A stretch of 55,908 nt of DNA from the NCBI GenBank assembly GCA_039818665.1, contig JBCBTJ010000017.1, positions 1 to 55,908 of the forward strand, in the 5' to 3' direction. This DNA comes from JBCBTJ01 sp039818665 (lineage in GTDB: Bacteria; Pseudomonadota; Alphaproteobacteria; Caulobacterales; Hyphomonadaceae). The position numbers were made by a program, and so were the translations under genes. The notes beneath the pieces were generated by a model, which did not search any database, was not told where the DNA came from, and saw only the letters and a list, made by a program, of their open reading frames with translations. Below, one piece after another: positions 13,727 through 21,385 of the stretch. Every line of letters begins with the position of its first letter. Position 1 is the stretch's first letter.

Positions 13727-14590
13727 TCATGACCCGCCTGTCCCGGTCGCCACGATCGTGACCGCGGGCCCTGGCAGTTCGATCACCCGGAACCGGCGGG
13801 GCTCTTCGGTCGGCAGCATGCCGCGGACATGCAGGCGCGCTTCGCCCGGCGGGGCGGTCGGCGCCCGGGGGACGATCTCGCGCTCTTGCGTTTCGAACCG
13901 CGCGGCGGCGGCCTCTCGGCCAAGCTGGAAACTGTCGAAGCTCCACGTGGCGAGATCAGCCTGCATGGGAAACAGCGCGCCGGGGCGAAGGACCGGCGGC
14001 AAGTCGGCGTTGAGCTCGCCGGCCTCTTTCACGAAGAGCTGCGTCACCCAGGCGCCGCGCCGGGTCAGAACGAGCCCCATCGCAGCGTGGTCGACATCCT
14101 CCGCGAGAATGTTCTTCCGATGGCCCGGACTGTCCATCAAATTGCGATGCAGGATCGACGCGGACTGTGAAATGTCGAACGGGCCTTGAAACGAAGCGAG
14201 GTTCTCGCGCGAGACTTCCACGATCAGGCGCCGGTCCAAGAGCGCGATCCGATCGGCCGGGCTGCGCCCGTCGAGCCCGTCATGTTCGAAATACTCGTTG
14301 ACGGCGAGGTCGAGCGCATGAAAGCGCGCCGCATCAGCGAGTTCGGGACGGAGCGCCAGGGCCGGCAAACCGGCTTTGCGGCGTTCTTCGTTCACCAGGT
14401 CGAAGATCTGGCGTTCCTGTTCACCGTCGAACCAAAAGCCGCGCGGGGGCGCGGCGAGGCAGGCGCGGGCTTGCGGCACGTATTCCGCCGCGCGCTCGGC
14501 GCGCTGATCAATGTCTATGTCGCAAACCGCCAGAGCGGGCGGGGCGGCGGCGACAGCGAGGGCGGCGAGACCAGCGACGCGGAACTTCAT
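13727..14590 (-). CDS. CAP-domain (SCP/PR-1-like) secreted protein
   Basis: 287 aa with a cleavable signal peptide (MKFR... ALA, about 21 residues). CAP core: IFDLVNEERRKAGLPALALRPELADAARFHALDLA (about 62-97), then YFEHDGLDGRSPADRI with the first conserved His, SRENLA with the conserved Glu, and ILHRNLMDSPGHRKNIL with the second His. The CAP cavity residues are therefore intact, unlike its paralogue at 15459-16271. A C-terminal ~90-residue extension is unrecognised. Bacterial CAP proteins are secreted and mostly of unknown role. The gene follows the uridine kinase gene by 26 bases on the same strand. Confidence 0.88.
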   Translation of the reverse strand: MKFRVAGLAALAVAAAPPALAVCDIDIDQRAERAAEYVPQARACLAAPPRGFWFDGEQERQIFDLVNEERRKAGLPALALRPELADAARFHALDLAVNEYFEHDGLDGRSPADRIALLDRRLIVEVSRENLASFQGPFDISQSASILHRNLMDSPGHRKNILAEDVDHAAMGLVLTRRGAWVTQLFVKEAGELNADLPPVLRPGALFPMQADLATWSFDSFQLGREAAAARFETQEREIVPRAPTAPPGEARLHVRGMLPTEEPRRFRVIELPGPAVTIVATGTGGS

Positions 14591-14616
14591 AAGGCCATTT
14601 TAGCGCGGCGGACCGC

Positions 14617-15318
14617 CTAAAGCACACCCGCCAAGCGCAGCCGGTCGAGGATCGGCGACATCATCCGCGCGATCGCCTCCGGGGACGGGGCGACGTCGCC
14701 ATAGGCGGGCAGGCCTTCATCGGCGATAACAAGGTCCGCTCGGAATTTGGCGGGGTGCGTGTCGCGATAATGCGCCGCGCGGACGGTGCCGAGATATTGC
14801 GCGAGCACGCTTTCCACAGTCCGCCCGCGCTCAGTGACGTCGCGGCGCAGGCGGCGGGCGAGCCGAAGATCATCCGGCGTGTCCACATAGACGGACAAGT
14901 CGATCAGCGGCTTGGTTTCGGCCACCGATAGCGCGTGAATGCCTTCGACGATGATGAGATCCGCCGGCGGGATTGAACGCGTCTCGTTCGCGCGGTCATG
15001 TCGGTCATAGTCGTAAACCGGCTGGTCGATCGCCCGGCCGGCTTTCAGCGCCGCGAGATCGCGGGCCATATGCTCGCTGTCTTTGGAGGCGGGCGTGTCA
15101 TAGTCGATCCGCGCGATCACGGCCTGGCGCTGTGCGTCGGTCTCGGCGGGGCCGTAATGGTCGATTGGCCAATAATAGGCGTCTTCGCGAAACAAGACCG
15201 CGCGCGCTTCGCCGATCTCCGCCGCCAGCGCTTCTGCAAGCGTGGACTTCCCTGACCCTGATCCGCCGGCGATGGCGACCACATAGGGCGTAGGCGGAGA
15301 TTTCGAACCGTCGGACAT
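14617..15318 (-). CDS. udk: Uridine kinase-family P-loop kinase
   Basis: 233 aa. Walker A GGSGSGKST at 18-26; the rest has the uridine kinase/PRK layout, with DAYYWPIDHYGPAETDAQ replacing the usual DSFY, IDYDTPAS, YDYDRHDR, the strand DLIIVEGIHAL and the basic lid RRLRRDVTERGRTVESVLAQY. It phosphorylates uridine/cytidine if a true Udk; some distance from the E. coli enzyme leaves a related substrate possible. It lies between two CAP-domain genes, an odd neighbourhood for a nucleotide-salvage enzyme. The terminator of the upstream CAP gene separates them. Confidence 0.88.
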   Translation of the reverse strand: MSDGSKSPPTPYVVAIAGGSGSGKSTLAEALAAEIGEARAVLFREDAYYWPIDHYGPAETDAQRQAVIARIDYDTPASKDSEHMARDLAALKAGRAIDQPVYDYDRHDRANETRSIPPADLIIVEGIHALSVAETKPLIDLSVYVDTPDDLRLARRLRRDVTERGRTVESVLAQYLGTVRAAHYRDTHPAKFRADLVIADEGLPAYGDVAPSPEAIARMMSPILDRLRLAGVL

Positions 15319-15351
15319 GCCGCGCGCTTACCACTCCGCGCGCCGGCTCGC

Positions 15352-15396
15352 AAAAAAGAGCGGCGCCCGGCCGGTGTTCGAGGACGGCCGGGCGCC
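15352..15396 (-). terminator. Rho-independent terminator
   Basis: Perfect 12-base stem: GGCGCCCGGCCG (15362-15373) and CGGCCGGGCGCC (15385-15396), 11-base loop. On the minus strand it is followed by a T-run (complement of AAAAAA at 15352-15357). It ends the CAP-like gene at 15459-16271. Confidence 0.88.
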
Positions 15397-15458
15397 TAAC
15401 GCGCCGCCCGCGGAGCATGTGCGCTCACAACTGGCGACGGGTAGGGAAGGCGGAGGCG

Positions 15459-16271
15459 CTACCGGCCGTCCACCATGGGGCCTTTCAAAAAGTAGGTGGT
15501 CTCGCCGCGCAGCACGGCGACTTCGAGGAAGCCGGGCTCCGTCAGCTGGTCGAGGTCTTTCAGCCGATCGCCGCGGCCATGGGCGAGCACTCGGCCGTCG
15601 GCGGCTTCGACCCGCCAGCCAAGCGGTCTAAAGCCGGCGTCTGCAAACTCGGCTTCGATTTCCGCGCGGCTCGGCAGCGTGATCGGCAATGCCTGGCGGA
15701 GCTCGCCGTCGCCCTGGGCGAAGAGCTGAACCACGTAGAGCCGGCCGCCGGCCTCGGCCACGCCGACGCCCGTCAGATTGAATGCGTTGCGCTCGAGATT
15801 GTCGCGATTGACCTCGTCTGAAATCAGCGCGTTGAACGCGTCAATCGCGTTGGCGGACTCAACGACCGCGACATTGCCGCCGAAGGCGCCGAACAGAAGA
15901 TGCCGGTCCAGCGTGCGTAGCCTGTGCAGGTGGCCGCGGCCCTCCAAGTCTTCATGGGCGGCGTAGCCGCGCGCGGCCATATCGAGCGCATGCAGTCGCG
16001 CAGCGTCATTGAGGCTTTGCCGCATGGCGAGCGGGGGGCTGTCGCCGCGAGCGCGGTAGCGGTCGGCCAGCGTGCGGACGCCGGCTTCGATGTCGGGACG
16101 GGCCGCGGACGCCGTCTCCAGACAGGCCAAAGCCTCATCGGCGTACGACACGCTTTGCGCGCCATAGCCGTCCAGCGGCGTGCACGCCGCCGGCTCCGCG
16201 GATGCGGGGGCTGCGAACGCCGCCAAAGCCAGCGCCGCAGCTCCTGAAAGGGTGTCATAAAACTGTAACAT
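15459..16271 (-). CDS. Divergent CAP-like secreted protein
   Basis: 270 aa from ATG 16271 (MLQFYDTLSG...), giving a signal peptide ending PASA. The frame extends to 16307 (MTGLGIGLSLILMLQ...), which would lengthen the hydrophobic segment. The middle aligns with the CAP protein of 13727-14590: LNDAARLHALDMAARGYAAHEDLEGRGHLHRL and RTLDRHLL correspond to its RFHALDLAVNEYFEHDGLDGRS and LLDRRLI. The conserved Glu-Asn of the CAP cavity is replaced by GGNVA and the HRxNIL segment by VNRDNLERNAF, so the cavity looks degenerate. I infer a paralogue that lost the canonical ligand site. Clean terminator downstream. Confidence 0.75.
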   Translation of the reverse strand: MLQFYDTLSGAAALALAAFAAPASAEPAACTPLDGYGAQSVSYADEALACLETASAARPDIEAGVRTLADRYRARGDSPPLAMRQSLNDAARLHALDMAARGYAAHEDLEGRGHLHRLRTLDRHLLFGAFGGNVAVVESANAIDAFNALISDEVNRDNLERNAFNLTGVGVAEAGGRLYVVQLFAQGDGELRQALPITLPSRAEIEAEFADAGFRPLGWRVEAADGRVLAHGRGDRLKDLDQLTEPGFLEVAVLRGETTYFLKGPMVDGR

Positions 16272-16432
16272 GAGGATCAAGCTGAGCCCGATCCCCAAGC
16301 CTGTCAATCAAACACGGAGCATTTTTTTGATCAGTATACAGATTAAAACTGAGAAATCGTCCGCTATTCTGCATAAAAACATGCGCATGCGGCGTGATCA
16401 CCTAGCTGGGGAAAATCAGCATGACGCGGCGC

Positions 16433-16456
16433 AAAAAAGGCCGCCAAACGGCGGCC
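16433..16456 (-). terminator. Rho-independent terminator after pnp
   Basis: GGCCGCC (16439-16445), loop AAAC, GGCGGCC (16450-16456); on the minus strand followed by six T. It lies 44 bases beyond the pnp stop. Confidence 0.88.
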
Positions 16457-16499
16457 TTATTCTCAATAGGCGGAGGATTTTAGAAGATCAGCAGGCGGA

Positions 16500-18629
16500 T
16501 TACTCGCCCGCGTCGACGGTCTCCAGCGTCTTGCCGGTCTCTTGATCGACTTCTTTCATCGACAGGCGCACCTTTCCGCGTTCGTCGAATCCAAGAAGTT
16601 TCACCCAGACCGTGTCGCCTTCTTTGACGATATCCTTCGGGTGGCCGACTCGTTCTCGCGCCATCTGGCTGACGTGGACGAGGCCGTCCTTCGGGCCGAA
16701 GAAGTTCACGAAGGCGCCGAAGTCTTTGATCGAGACCACTTTGCCCTCATAGATCTCGCCGATTTCCGGCTCTGCGGTGAGCTCGCGGATCCGCTTGCGT
16801 GCGGCGTCGATCGACTCCTTGTCGAGCGCGGCGAGCTGGATGGTGCCGTCGTCTTCGACATTCACCTTCGCGCCCGTTGTGTCGACAATCTCACGGATCG
16901 TTTTGCCGCCGGAGCCGATGACGTCGCGGATCTTGTCGACCGGGATCTTCATCACTTCCATTTGCGGCGCGTTAGACGACAGCGCCTCGCGGCTCTCGCC
17001 GAGGGCTTTCGCCATTTCGCCGAGAATGTGAAGCCGGCCGCCTTTGGCCTGCTCCAGCGCGGTCTCCATGATCTCCTTGGTGATACCGGCGATTTTGATG
17101 TCCATCTGGAGAGAGGTGATGCCTTCCTCCGTGCCGGCCACTTTGAAGTCCATGTCCCCGAGATGATCCTCGTCGCCGAGAATGTCCGACAGGACGGCGA
17201 CGCCTTCGGGATCCTTGATCAGGCCCATGGCGATGCCCGAGACCGGGCGCCTGATCGGCACGCCGGCGTCCATCATCGAGAGTGAAGATCCGCACACAGT
17301 CGCCATGGACGACGACCCGTTGGACTCGGTGATCTCAGAGACCACGCGGATCGTGTAGGGGAACTCCTCCGCCGTCGGCAGCACCGCCTGAAGCGCGCGC
17401 CAAGCGAGCTTGCCGTGGCCTATCTCGCGCCGGCCGGCGCCGCCCATGCGGCCCGTCTCGCCCACCGAGAAGGGCGGGAAATTGTAGTGCAGCATGAACT
17501 TTTCTTTGTGCGTGCCGTCGAGCCCGTCGATGAACTGCTCATCGTCGGACGTGCCGAGCGTCGCGACGCACAGCGCCTGAGTTTCGCCGCGCGTGAACAG
17601 CGCCGAACCATGTGTCCGGGGCAGCACCCCGGCTTCGGCCACGATCGGGCGGACCTGGTCGAGCGCGCGCCCGTCGATCCGCTTGCCGGTCTTGATGATG
17701 TCGCCGCGCACGACGGCCGCCTCGGCCGCCTTGAAAGCGGACTTGAACACCAGCGCGTCCATCCCGTCGGGCTTGTCCTCCGTGGCGACCAGCGCTTCTG
17801 CGGCTTTCTCGCGAGCCGCGCCAACCGCGTCTTGGCGGTCCAGCTTGTCGGTGATCGTGTAGGCTTTGGAGAGGTCCGCGCCCACCAGCTTTTGGATCGC
17901 CGCGAGCTCGTCTGAGAGGTCTTCAGCCTCGAACTCGAACGGATCTTTCGCGGCTTTTTCGGCCAGGTCGATAATCGCGTCGATCACCGGCTGGAAGCTT
18001 TCATGGCCCGCCATGACCGCGCCGAGCATGATCTCTTCGGACAGCTCCTTGGCTTCGGACTCCACCATCATCACCGCATCGGCGGTGCCGGCGACCACAA
18101 GGTCGAGTTCGCTCTCCTCCAGGTCGGCGACGGTTGGGTTGATAAGATATTCGCCGTCCTTATAGCCGACGCGCGCCGCGCCGATCGGGCCCATGAAGGG
18201 CGCGCCGGACAGGACAAGCGCCGCCGATGAGGCGATCATGCCCAGAATATCCGGATCGTTTTCGAGATCGTAGGACAGCGCGGTGATGATCACCTGCACT
18301 TCGTTCTTAAACCCGTTCACAAAGAGCGGGCGGATCGGCCGGTCGATCAGGCGCGAGGTCAGCGTCTCTTTTTCGGTCGGGCGGCCTTCGCGCTTGAAGA
18401 AGCCGCCGGGAATACGGCCTGAAGCGTAATATTTTTCCTGGTAGTTCACAGTCAGGGGGAAGAAATCCTGGCCGGCCTTGGCTTCCCTTTGGAAGACGGC
18501 CGTGGCGAGGACGGTCGTGTCGCCATAGGTGGCGAGTACGGCCCCGTCGGCCTGGCGCGCCATGCGCCCGGTTTCCAACGTCAACGTGCGGCCGGCCCAT
18601 TCCAGCGACACGGTGTGTTTGTCAAACAT
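16500..18629 (-). CDS. pnp: Polynucleotide phosphorylase
   Basis: 709 aa, standard length. 3'-to-5' phosphorolytic exoribonuclease of the degradosome. Two RNase PH domains: the first holds FFKREGRPTEKETLTSRLIDRPIRPLF, the second GRMGGAGRREIGHGKLAWRAL and GIAMGLIKD. An alpha-helical linker lies between them. The C-terminus has a KH domain (IPVDKIRDVIGSGGKTIREI) and an S1 domain (YEGKVVSIKDFGAFVNFFGPKDGLVHVSQM). ATG 18629 is clear. It follows rpsO, as in most proteobacteria, with a strong terminator-like hairpin in the 69-base gap, so pnp may be expressed by read-through and controlled by hairpin cleavage. Confidence 0.97.
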   Translation of the reverse strand: MFDKHTVSLEWAGRTLTLETGRMARQADGAVLATYGDTTVLATAVFQREAKAGQDFFPLTVNYQEKYYASGRIPGGFFKREGRPTEKETLTSRLIDRPIRPLFVNGFKNEVQVIITALSYDLENDPDILGMIASSAALVLSGAPFMGPIGAARVGYKDGEYLINPTVADLEESELDLVVAGTADAVMMVESEAKELSEEIMLGAVMAGHESFQPVIDAIIDLAEKAAKDPFEFEAEDLSDELAAIQKLVGADLSKAYTITDKLDRQDAVGAAREKAAEALVATEDKPDGMDALVFKSAFKAAEAAVVRGDIIKTGKRIDGRALDQVRPIVAEAGVLPRTHGSALFTRGETQALCVATLGTSDDEQFIDGLDGTHKEKFMLHYNFPPFSVGETGRMGGAGRREIGHGKLAWRALQAVLPTAEEFPYTIRVVSEITESNGSSSMATVCGSSLSMMDAGVPIRRPVSGIAMGLIKDPEGVAVLSDILGDEDHLGDMDFKVAGTEEGITSLQMDIKIAGITKEIMETALEQAKGGRLHILGEMAKALGESREALSSNAPQMEVMKIPVDKIRDVIGSGGKTIREIVDTTGAKVNVEDDGTIQLAALDKESIDAARKRIRELTAEPEIGEIYEGKVVSIKDFGAFVNFFGPKDGLVHVSQMARERVGHPKDIVKEGDTVWVKLLGFDERGKVRLSMKEVDQETGKTLETVDAGE

Positions 18630-18653
18630 GCGTTTTGCTTTCTTTCACATACG

Positions 18654-18683
18654 AAAAACCCGCGAAGCCCCTTGCTTCGCGGG
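18654..18683 (-). terminator. Hairpin/terminator between rpsO and pnp
   Basis: CCCGCGAAGC (18659-18668), 5-base loop, GCTTCGCGGG (18674-18683), a perfect 10-base stem, with a short T-run after it on the minus strand. It could be a partial terminator, or an RNase III-type processing site like the one upstream of pnp in E. coli. Confidence 0.8.
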
Positions 18684-18698
18684 TCTCAGCTGAATCCG

Positions 18699-18968
18699 CT
18701 AGCGGCGGATATTCAGCGCTTTGATGAGGGCCTGGTAACGGTCCTCGTCCTTGCCCTTCACATAGTCGAGCAATTTCCGGCGCGTCGCGACCATCGTCAG
18801 AAGGCCGCGCCGCGAATGATTGTCTTTCTTATTCTCTTTGAAGTGCTCGGTGAGGTTGTTGATCCGTTCGGTCAGGATCGCGACCTGCACTTCGGGAGAT
18901 CCAGTGTCGCCCTCCGATTGGGCGAATTTCTTGATCAGTTTCTGTTTTGTCTCAGCAGTGATCGACAT
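18699..18968 (-). CDS. rpsO: 30S ribosomal protein S15
   Basis: 89 aa, exact family length. S15 signature: LIKKFAQSEGDTGSPEVQVAILTERINNLTEHFKENKKDNHSRRGLLTMVATRRKLLDYVK. Binds 16S rRNA helices 20-22 and organises the platform. ATG 18968. In this lineage truB normally lies directly upstream; here the neighbour is a 4 kb unrelated module, so rpsO must have its own promoter in 18970-19200. A small stem GCGCC-TTAG-GGCGC (18988-19001) lies in its leader and could serve autoregulation by S15, which is known in other bacteria. Confidence 0.98.
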   Translation of the reverse strand: MSITAETKQKLIKKFAQSEGDTGSPEVQVAILTERINNLTEHFKENKKDNHSRRGLLTMVATRRKLLDYVKGKDEDRYQALIKALNIRR

Positions 18969-19229
18969 CAGGTGCTTTCTTTTACATGCGCCTTAGGGCG
19001 CGGGGTTCGTGTCAGCGCTCATTGCGCGGGGGTTTGAAGCGGGCCGGCGGGGTCCGTTCAGCCAGGCCGGGATGTCGTCCAGCGGGGCTAGCGGAGCGCA
19101 GCGCGCCTCAAGCGGCGGCTTATGACCTAAAAGAGACCGCAAGGGAAGGGGAAAGGCGTGTTCGCCGCTTCCAAAACCTCGCCCGGCGCGCTTTCGTCGA
19201 TGCGTGGCTCAGATCAAGGAGGGCGCCCC

Positions 19230-19631
19230 ATGGCCCAAGGCGAATGCAATTGCGGCGCGGTCGCCTTCGAAGCGAACACCGACCTGTCGCAGGTCTTCAT
19301 CTGTCATTGCTCGATCTGCCAGCGCGCCAGCGGCGCCAGCGGCATGGCTGTTGTCCTGGTCGACAACGCCGATTTCCGCTGGTTGCGCGGCGAAGACCAG
19401 ATCGCGACCTGGAAAAAGCCGGGCGCCGATTGGCGCGCTTGGTTCTGCCGCATCTGTGGTTCGCCCCTTCCGGGCGCCAATGATACGGACCGCGCCTTCA
19501 TCCCGGCGGGCCTCCTCACCAGCGGCGGCGAGTCCCTCAAGGTCGCGCACCATATCTGGGTGGGGTCCAAGGCCGGTTGGGACGAGATCGGCGACGCCGG
19601 CCAGCAGCATGAGGCGGCGTTCGGCCAATAG
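19230..19631 (+). CDS. GFA family zinc protein (second copy)
   Basis: 133 aa. Zinc cysteines: CNC (6, 8), CHCSIC (25, 27, 30) and FCRICGS. Start ATG 19230 with AAGGAGG about 7 bases upstream; the open frame further upstream is not needed. Differs clearly from the GFA protein at 6101-6553, so not a recent duplicate. Cytosolic; family members handle thiol adducts. Its place beside a persulfide/sulfite module may be meaningful, but it is on the opposite strand from the exporter and rhodanese genes and could be independent. Confidence 0.85.
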   Translation: MAQGECNCGAVAFEANTDLSQVFICHCSICQRASGASGMAVVLVDNADFRWLRGEDQIATWKKPGADWRAWFCRICGSPLPGANDTDRAFIPAGLLTSGGESLKVAHHIWVGSKAGWDEIGDAGQQHEAAFGQ

Positions 19632-19668
19632 CCCGCCCACGCCAAGCCGGACGGGTGCGGCGCCGGCG

Positions 19669-20454
19669 CTACAGAGTGGTTGCCGCTTGAGCGGCCACAT
19701 ACGCTGCGACGGCGAGGATCATCATGGCGAAAAGCGATCGGGCGGTTTGTTCTCGGTCGGCCAACAAGCGTGAAACGCCGATCCCCGCAACGCCGCCCAC
19801 GGCGCCGCCGAGCAGCAGCAGGACCAGGAGCCGACCGTCCACGAGACCGGAAATCGCATAATTCGAGGAGGTCGCAGCGCCGAACAGCGCGACCGAGACG
19901 AGCGACGAGGCGGTCGCGTTGGCCATCGTCATGCCAGCGGCCAGCATCAAGCCTGGGACGATCAAAAAACCGCCGCCGATGCCGAAAAAGCCTGCCGCGA
20001 CGCCAACGACGAGGCCGATTGGCGCCAGCCGCAAGACGATCGCCGGTGTGATGTGAACCTCCGGATCGCCGGCAAAGGCGGGCTTGCGGAACATTGACAG
20101 CGCGATCAAAGACATGGCGATTGCGAATCCCAGCAGCAGGACGGCGCCGTCGACCTCTTTGGCCAGGCCGGACCCGAGGACCGCCCCCAGCACTCCGGCG
20201 CCGGCGAACACGATGGCGCAGGGCCATTTCACGCGCCCGCCGCGCCAATGGCCGATCAAACCGACAAGCGCGATCGCGCTGACGGACGCCGCCGAAGTCC
20301 CGATCGCAACATGCGGATCGTCGACGCCGACGACGTAGAGCAGTAGCGGCGCCGCCAACACCGAGCCGCCGCCGCCGAAGCTTCCGAGAAAAAGCCCGAC
20401 AAGCGCTCCGCTGGCCAAGGCCGCGATTATTGTGGGTGCTGCGAGGTCGAACAT
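19669..20454 (-). CDS. Sulfite exporter TauE/SafE family permease
   Basis: 261 aa, about eight hydrophobic segments in two repeats. Repeat-signature motifs are GLFLGSFGGGGSVLAAPLLLYV (near 20) and GVAAGFFGIGGGFLIVPGLML (near 155), and each half has an A-x-G/N-A-x-A-S/T-S stretch (IGTSAASVSAIAL, ANATASSLVSVAL). Inner-membrane efflux of sulfite or related organosulfonates is the family role. Start ATG 20454 chosen over the longer frame (20562) because the extra N-terminus is not TauE-like. It follows the rhodanese gene by 7 bases, so it is the last gene of the BigR-like operon and would remove sulfite produced by persulfide oxidation. Confidence 0.88.
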   Translation of the reverse strand: MFDLAAPTIIAALASGALVGLFLGSFGGGGSVLAAPLLLYVVGVDDPHVAIGTSAASVSAIALVGLIGHWRGGRVKWPCAIVFAGAGVLGAVLGSGLAKEVDGAVLLLGFAIAMSLIALSMFRKPAFAGDPEVHITPAIVLRLAPIGLVVGVAAGFFGIGGGFLIVPGLMLAAGMTMANATASSLVSVALFGAATSSNYAISGLVDGRLLVLLLLGGAVGGVAGIGVSRLLADREQTARSLFAMMILAVAAYVAAQAATTL

Positions 20455-20461
20455 GCGGGCG

Positions 20462-20995
20462 TCAAGCGCCTCGCATCGCTTTATTCCAAGGCATGAGGGC
20501 GAGAAGGTTCGCCATGCCGCACCAGCCAGAGACGCCGGCGAAGACCAGTCCGGCCCCGACAAAGGCTGAAAGGGCGAGATAGGCCGGGTTGACGACCAAT
20601 CCCAGAAGGGCGCCGATCAAAACCAATCCTCCAGCTGCGATCTGCACTTGGCGATTAAGCGCCAGCGGCGCCGACGCATCGCGCGCGGTCGGCAGGCCTT
20701 CAGCCTTCCAAGCGTCGAGCCCGCCCTCGAGGATGAAGGCGTCGCCGGTCACATGAGCGGCGAGCTTGGCGCAATTGGCCTGGGTGCGCATGCCGGATTT
20801 GCAATGAAAAACCGCCGGCTTGGTCGGTTCCAAGTTGAGGCCGGCCTCGTCGATCGACGAGACTGGCATGGAAATCGCGCCCTCAATGTGTTCGCGGGCG
20901 AATTCGTCTCGGTCTCTGATGTCGATCAAGGCGATCGCGCCGGCCTTGAGGCGATCTGCGACGGTCTTTGGGTCAAGCGTGTTGAGCGTGGTCAT
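20462..20995 (-). CDS. Rhodanese domain with C-terminal DUF2892 membrane domain (YgaP-like)
   Basis: 177 aa. Rhodanese domain 1-105 with the active-site loop VFHCKSGMRT (Cys about 65), preceded by IDIRDRDEFAREHIEGAISMP. Residues 115-170 are two hydrophobic segments of the DUF2892/YgaP type (IAAGGLVLIGALLG..., LSAFVGAGLVFAGVSGWCGM), anchoring it in the inner membrane. It transfers persulfide sulfur. ATG 20995 overlaps the regulator's stop by 4 bases (ATGA). E. coli YgaP has the same two-part layout and sits next to an ArsR-like regulator (YgaV), so the arrangement is a known one. Confidence 0.9.
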   Translation of the reverse strand: MTTLNTLDPKTVADRLKAGAIALIDIRDRDEFAREHIEGAISMPVSSIDEAGLNLEPTKPAVFHCKSGMRTQANCAKLAAHVTGDAFILEGGLDAWKAEGLPTARDASAPLALNRQVQIAAGGLVLIGALLGLVVNPAYLALSAFVGAGLVFAGVSGWCGMANLLALMPWNKAMRGA

Positions 20996-21318
20996 TTGAG
21001 CATCTCCGGACAGTAGATCGCCGCCAGGGTTTCGATCACCCGGATCGCGGCGGGATTGGCAATGCGATAGTGAATCACCTGGCCTTCGCGGCGTGTTTCC
21101 ACGAGGCCTTGCCCGCGCAGCACCGCCAGATGCTGAGAGAGCGCCGATTGCGACAAGTCGAAGTCGGACAATAACGCGCCCACAGAGCGCTCGCCGCCGA
21201 TCAAGCGGCAAAGGATCATCAAGCGATGTTCGTTCGACAGCGTCCGCAACAGCCGCGCCGCGGCCGTCGCGTTCGCCTGGAATCGCGCAGGATCGAACAG
21301 GTCCGTCTTCAATGCCAT
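20992..21318 (-). CDS. BigR/SqrR/YgaV-like persulfide-responsive ArsR repressor
   Basis: 108 aa from ATG 21318; ATG 21327 would add MTI but lies inside the -10 of its own promoter. Winged helix: LLRTLSNEHRLMILCRLIGG and VGALLSDFDLSQSALSQHLAVLRGQGLVETRREGQVIHYRI. Two cysteines, Cys37 (MILC) and Cys103 (IYCPE), match the spacing of the BigR/SqrR pair that forms a tetrasulfide or disulfide bridge with sulfide-derived persulfides and releases DNA. It heads an operon with the rhodanese and TauE/SafE genes and is divergent from the MBL gene. It probably represses both directions through the palindrome at 21324-21366. Confidence 0.85.
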   Translation of the reverse strand: MALKTDLFDPARFQANATAAARLLRTLSNEHRLMILCRLIGGERSVGALLSDFDLSQSALSQHLAVLRGQGLVETRREGQVIHYRIANPAAIRVIETLAAIYCPEMLK

Positions 21319-21323
21319 GATAG

Positions 21324-21366
21324 TCATATATAAGTGATTGCTAATTTAGCAAGTGCTCATATATGA
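21324..21366. promoter_or_regulatory. Symmetric divergent promoter/operator of the persulfide module
   Basis: A 43-base, AT-rich near-palindrome centred on 21345. The core TTGCTAA-T-TTAGCAA (21338-21352) is perfect, with outer arms TCATATATA and CATATATGA. Plus strand: -35 TTGCTA (21338-21343), 16 bases, -10 TATATG (21360-21365), which leads to AAAAGGAG and the MBL start. Minus strand, by symmetry: -35 TTGCTA (21352-21347), 16 bases, -10 TATATG (21330-21325), placing transcription start at about the regulator's ATG 21318. One bound repressor would shut both promoters. Confidence 0.75.
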
Positions 21367-21385
21367 GAGCGGAAAAGGAGTTCCG

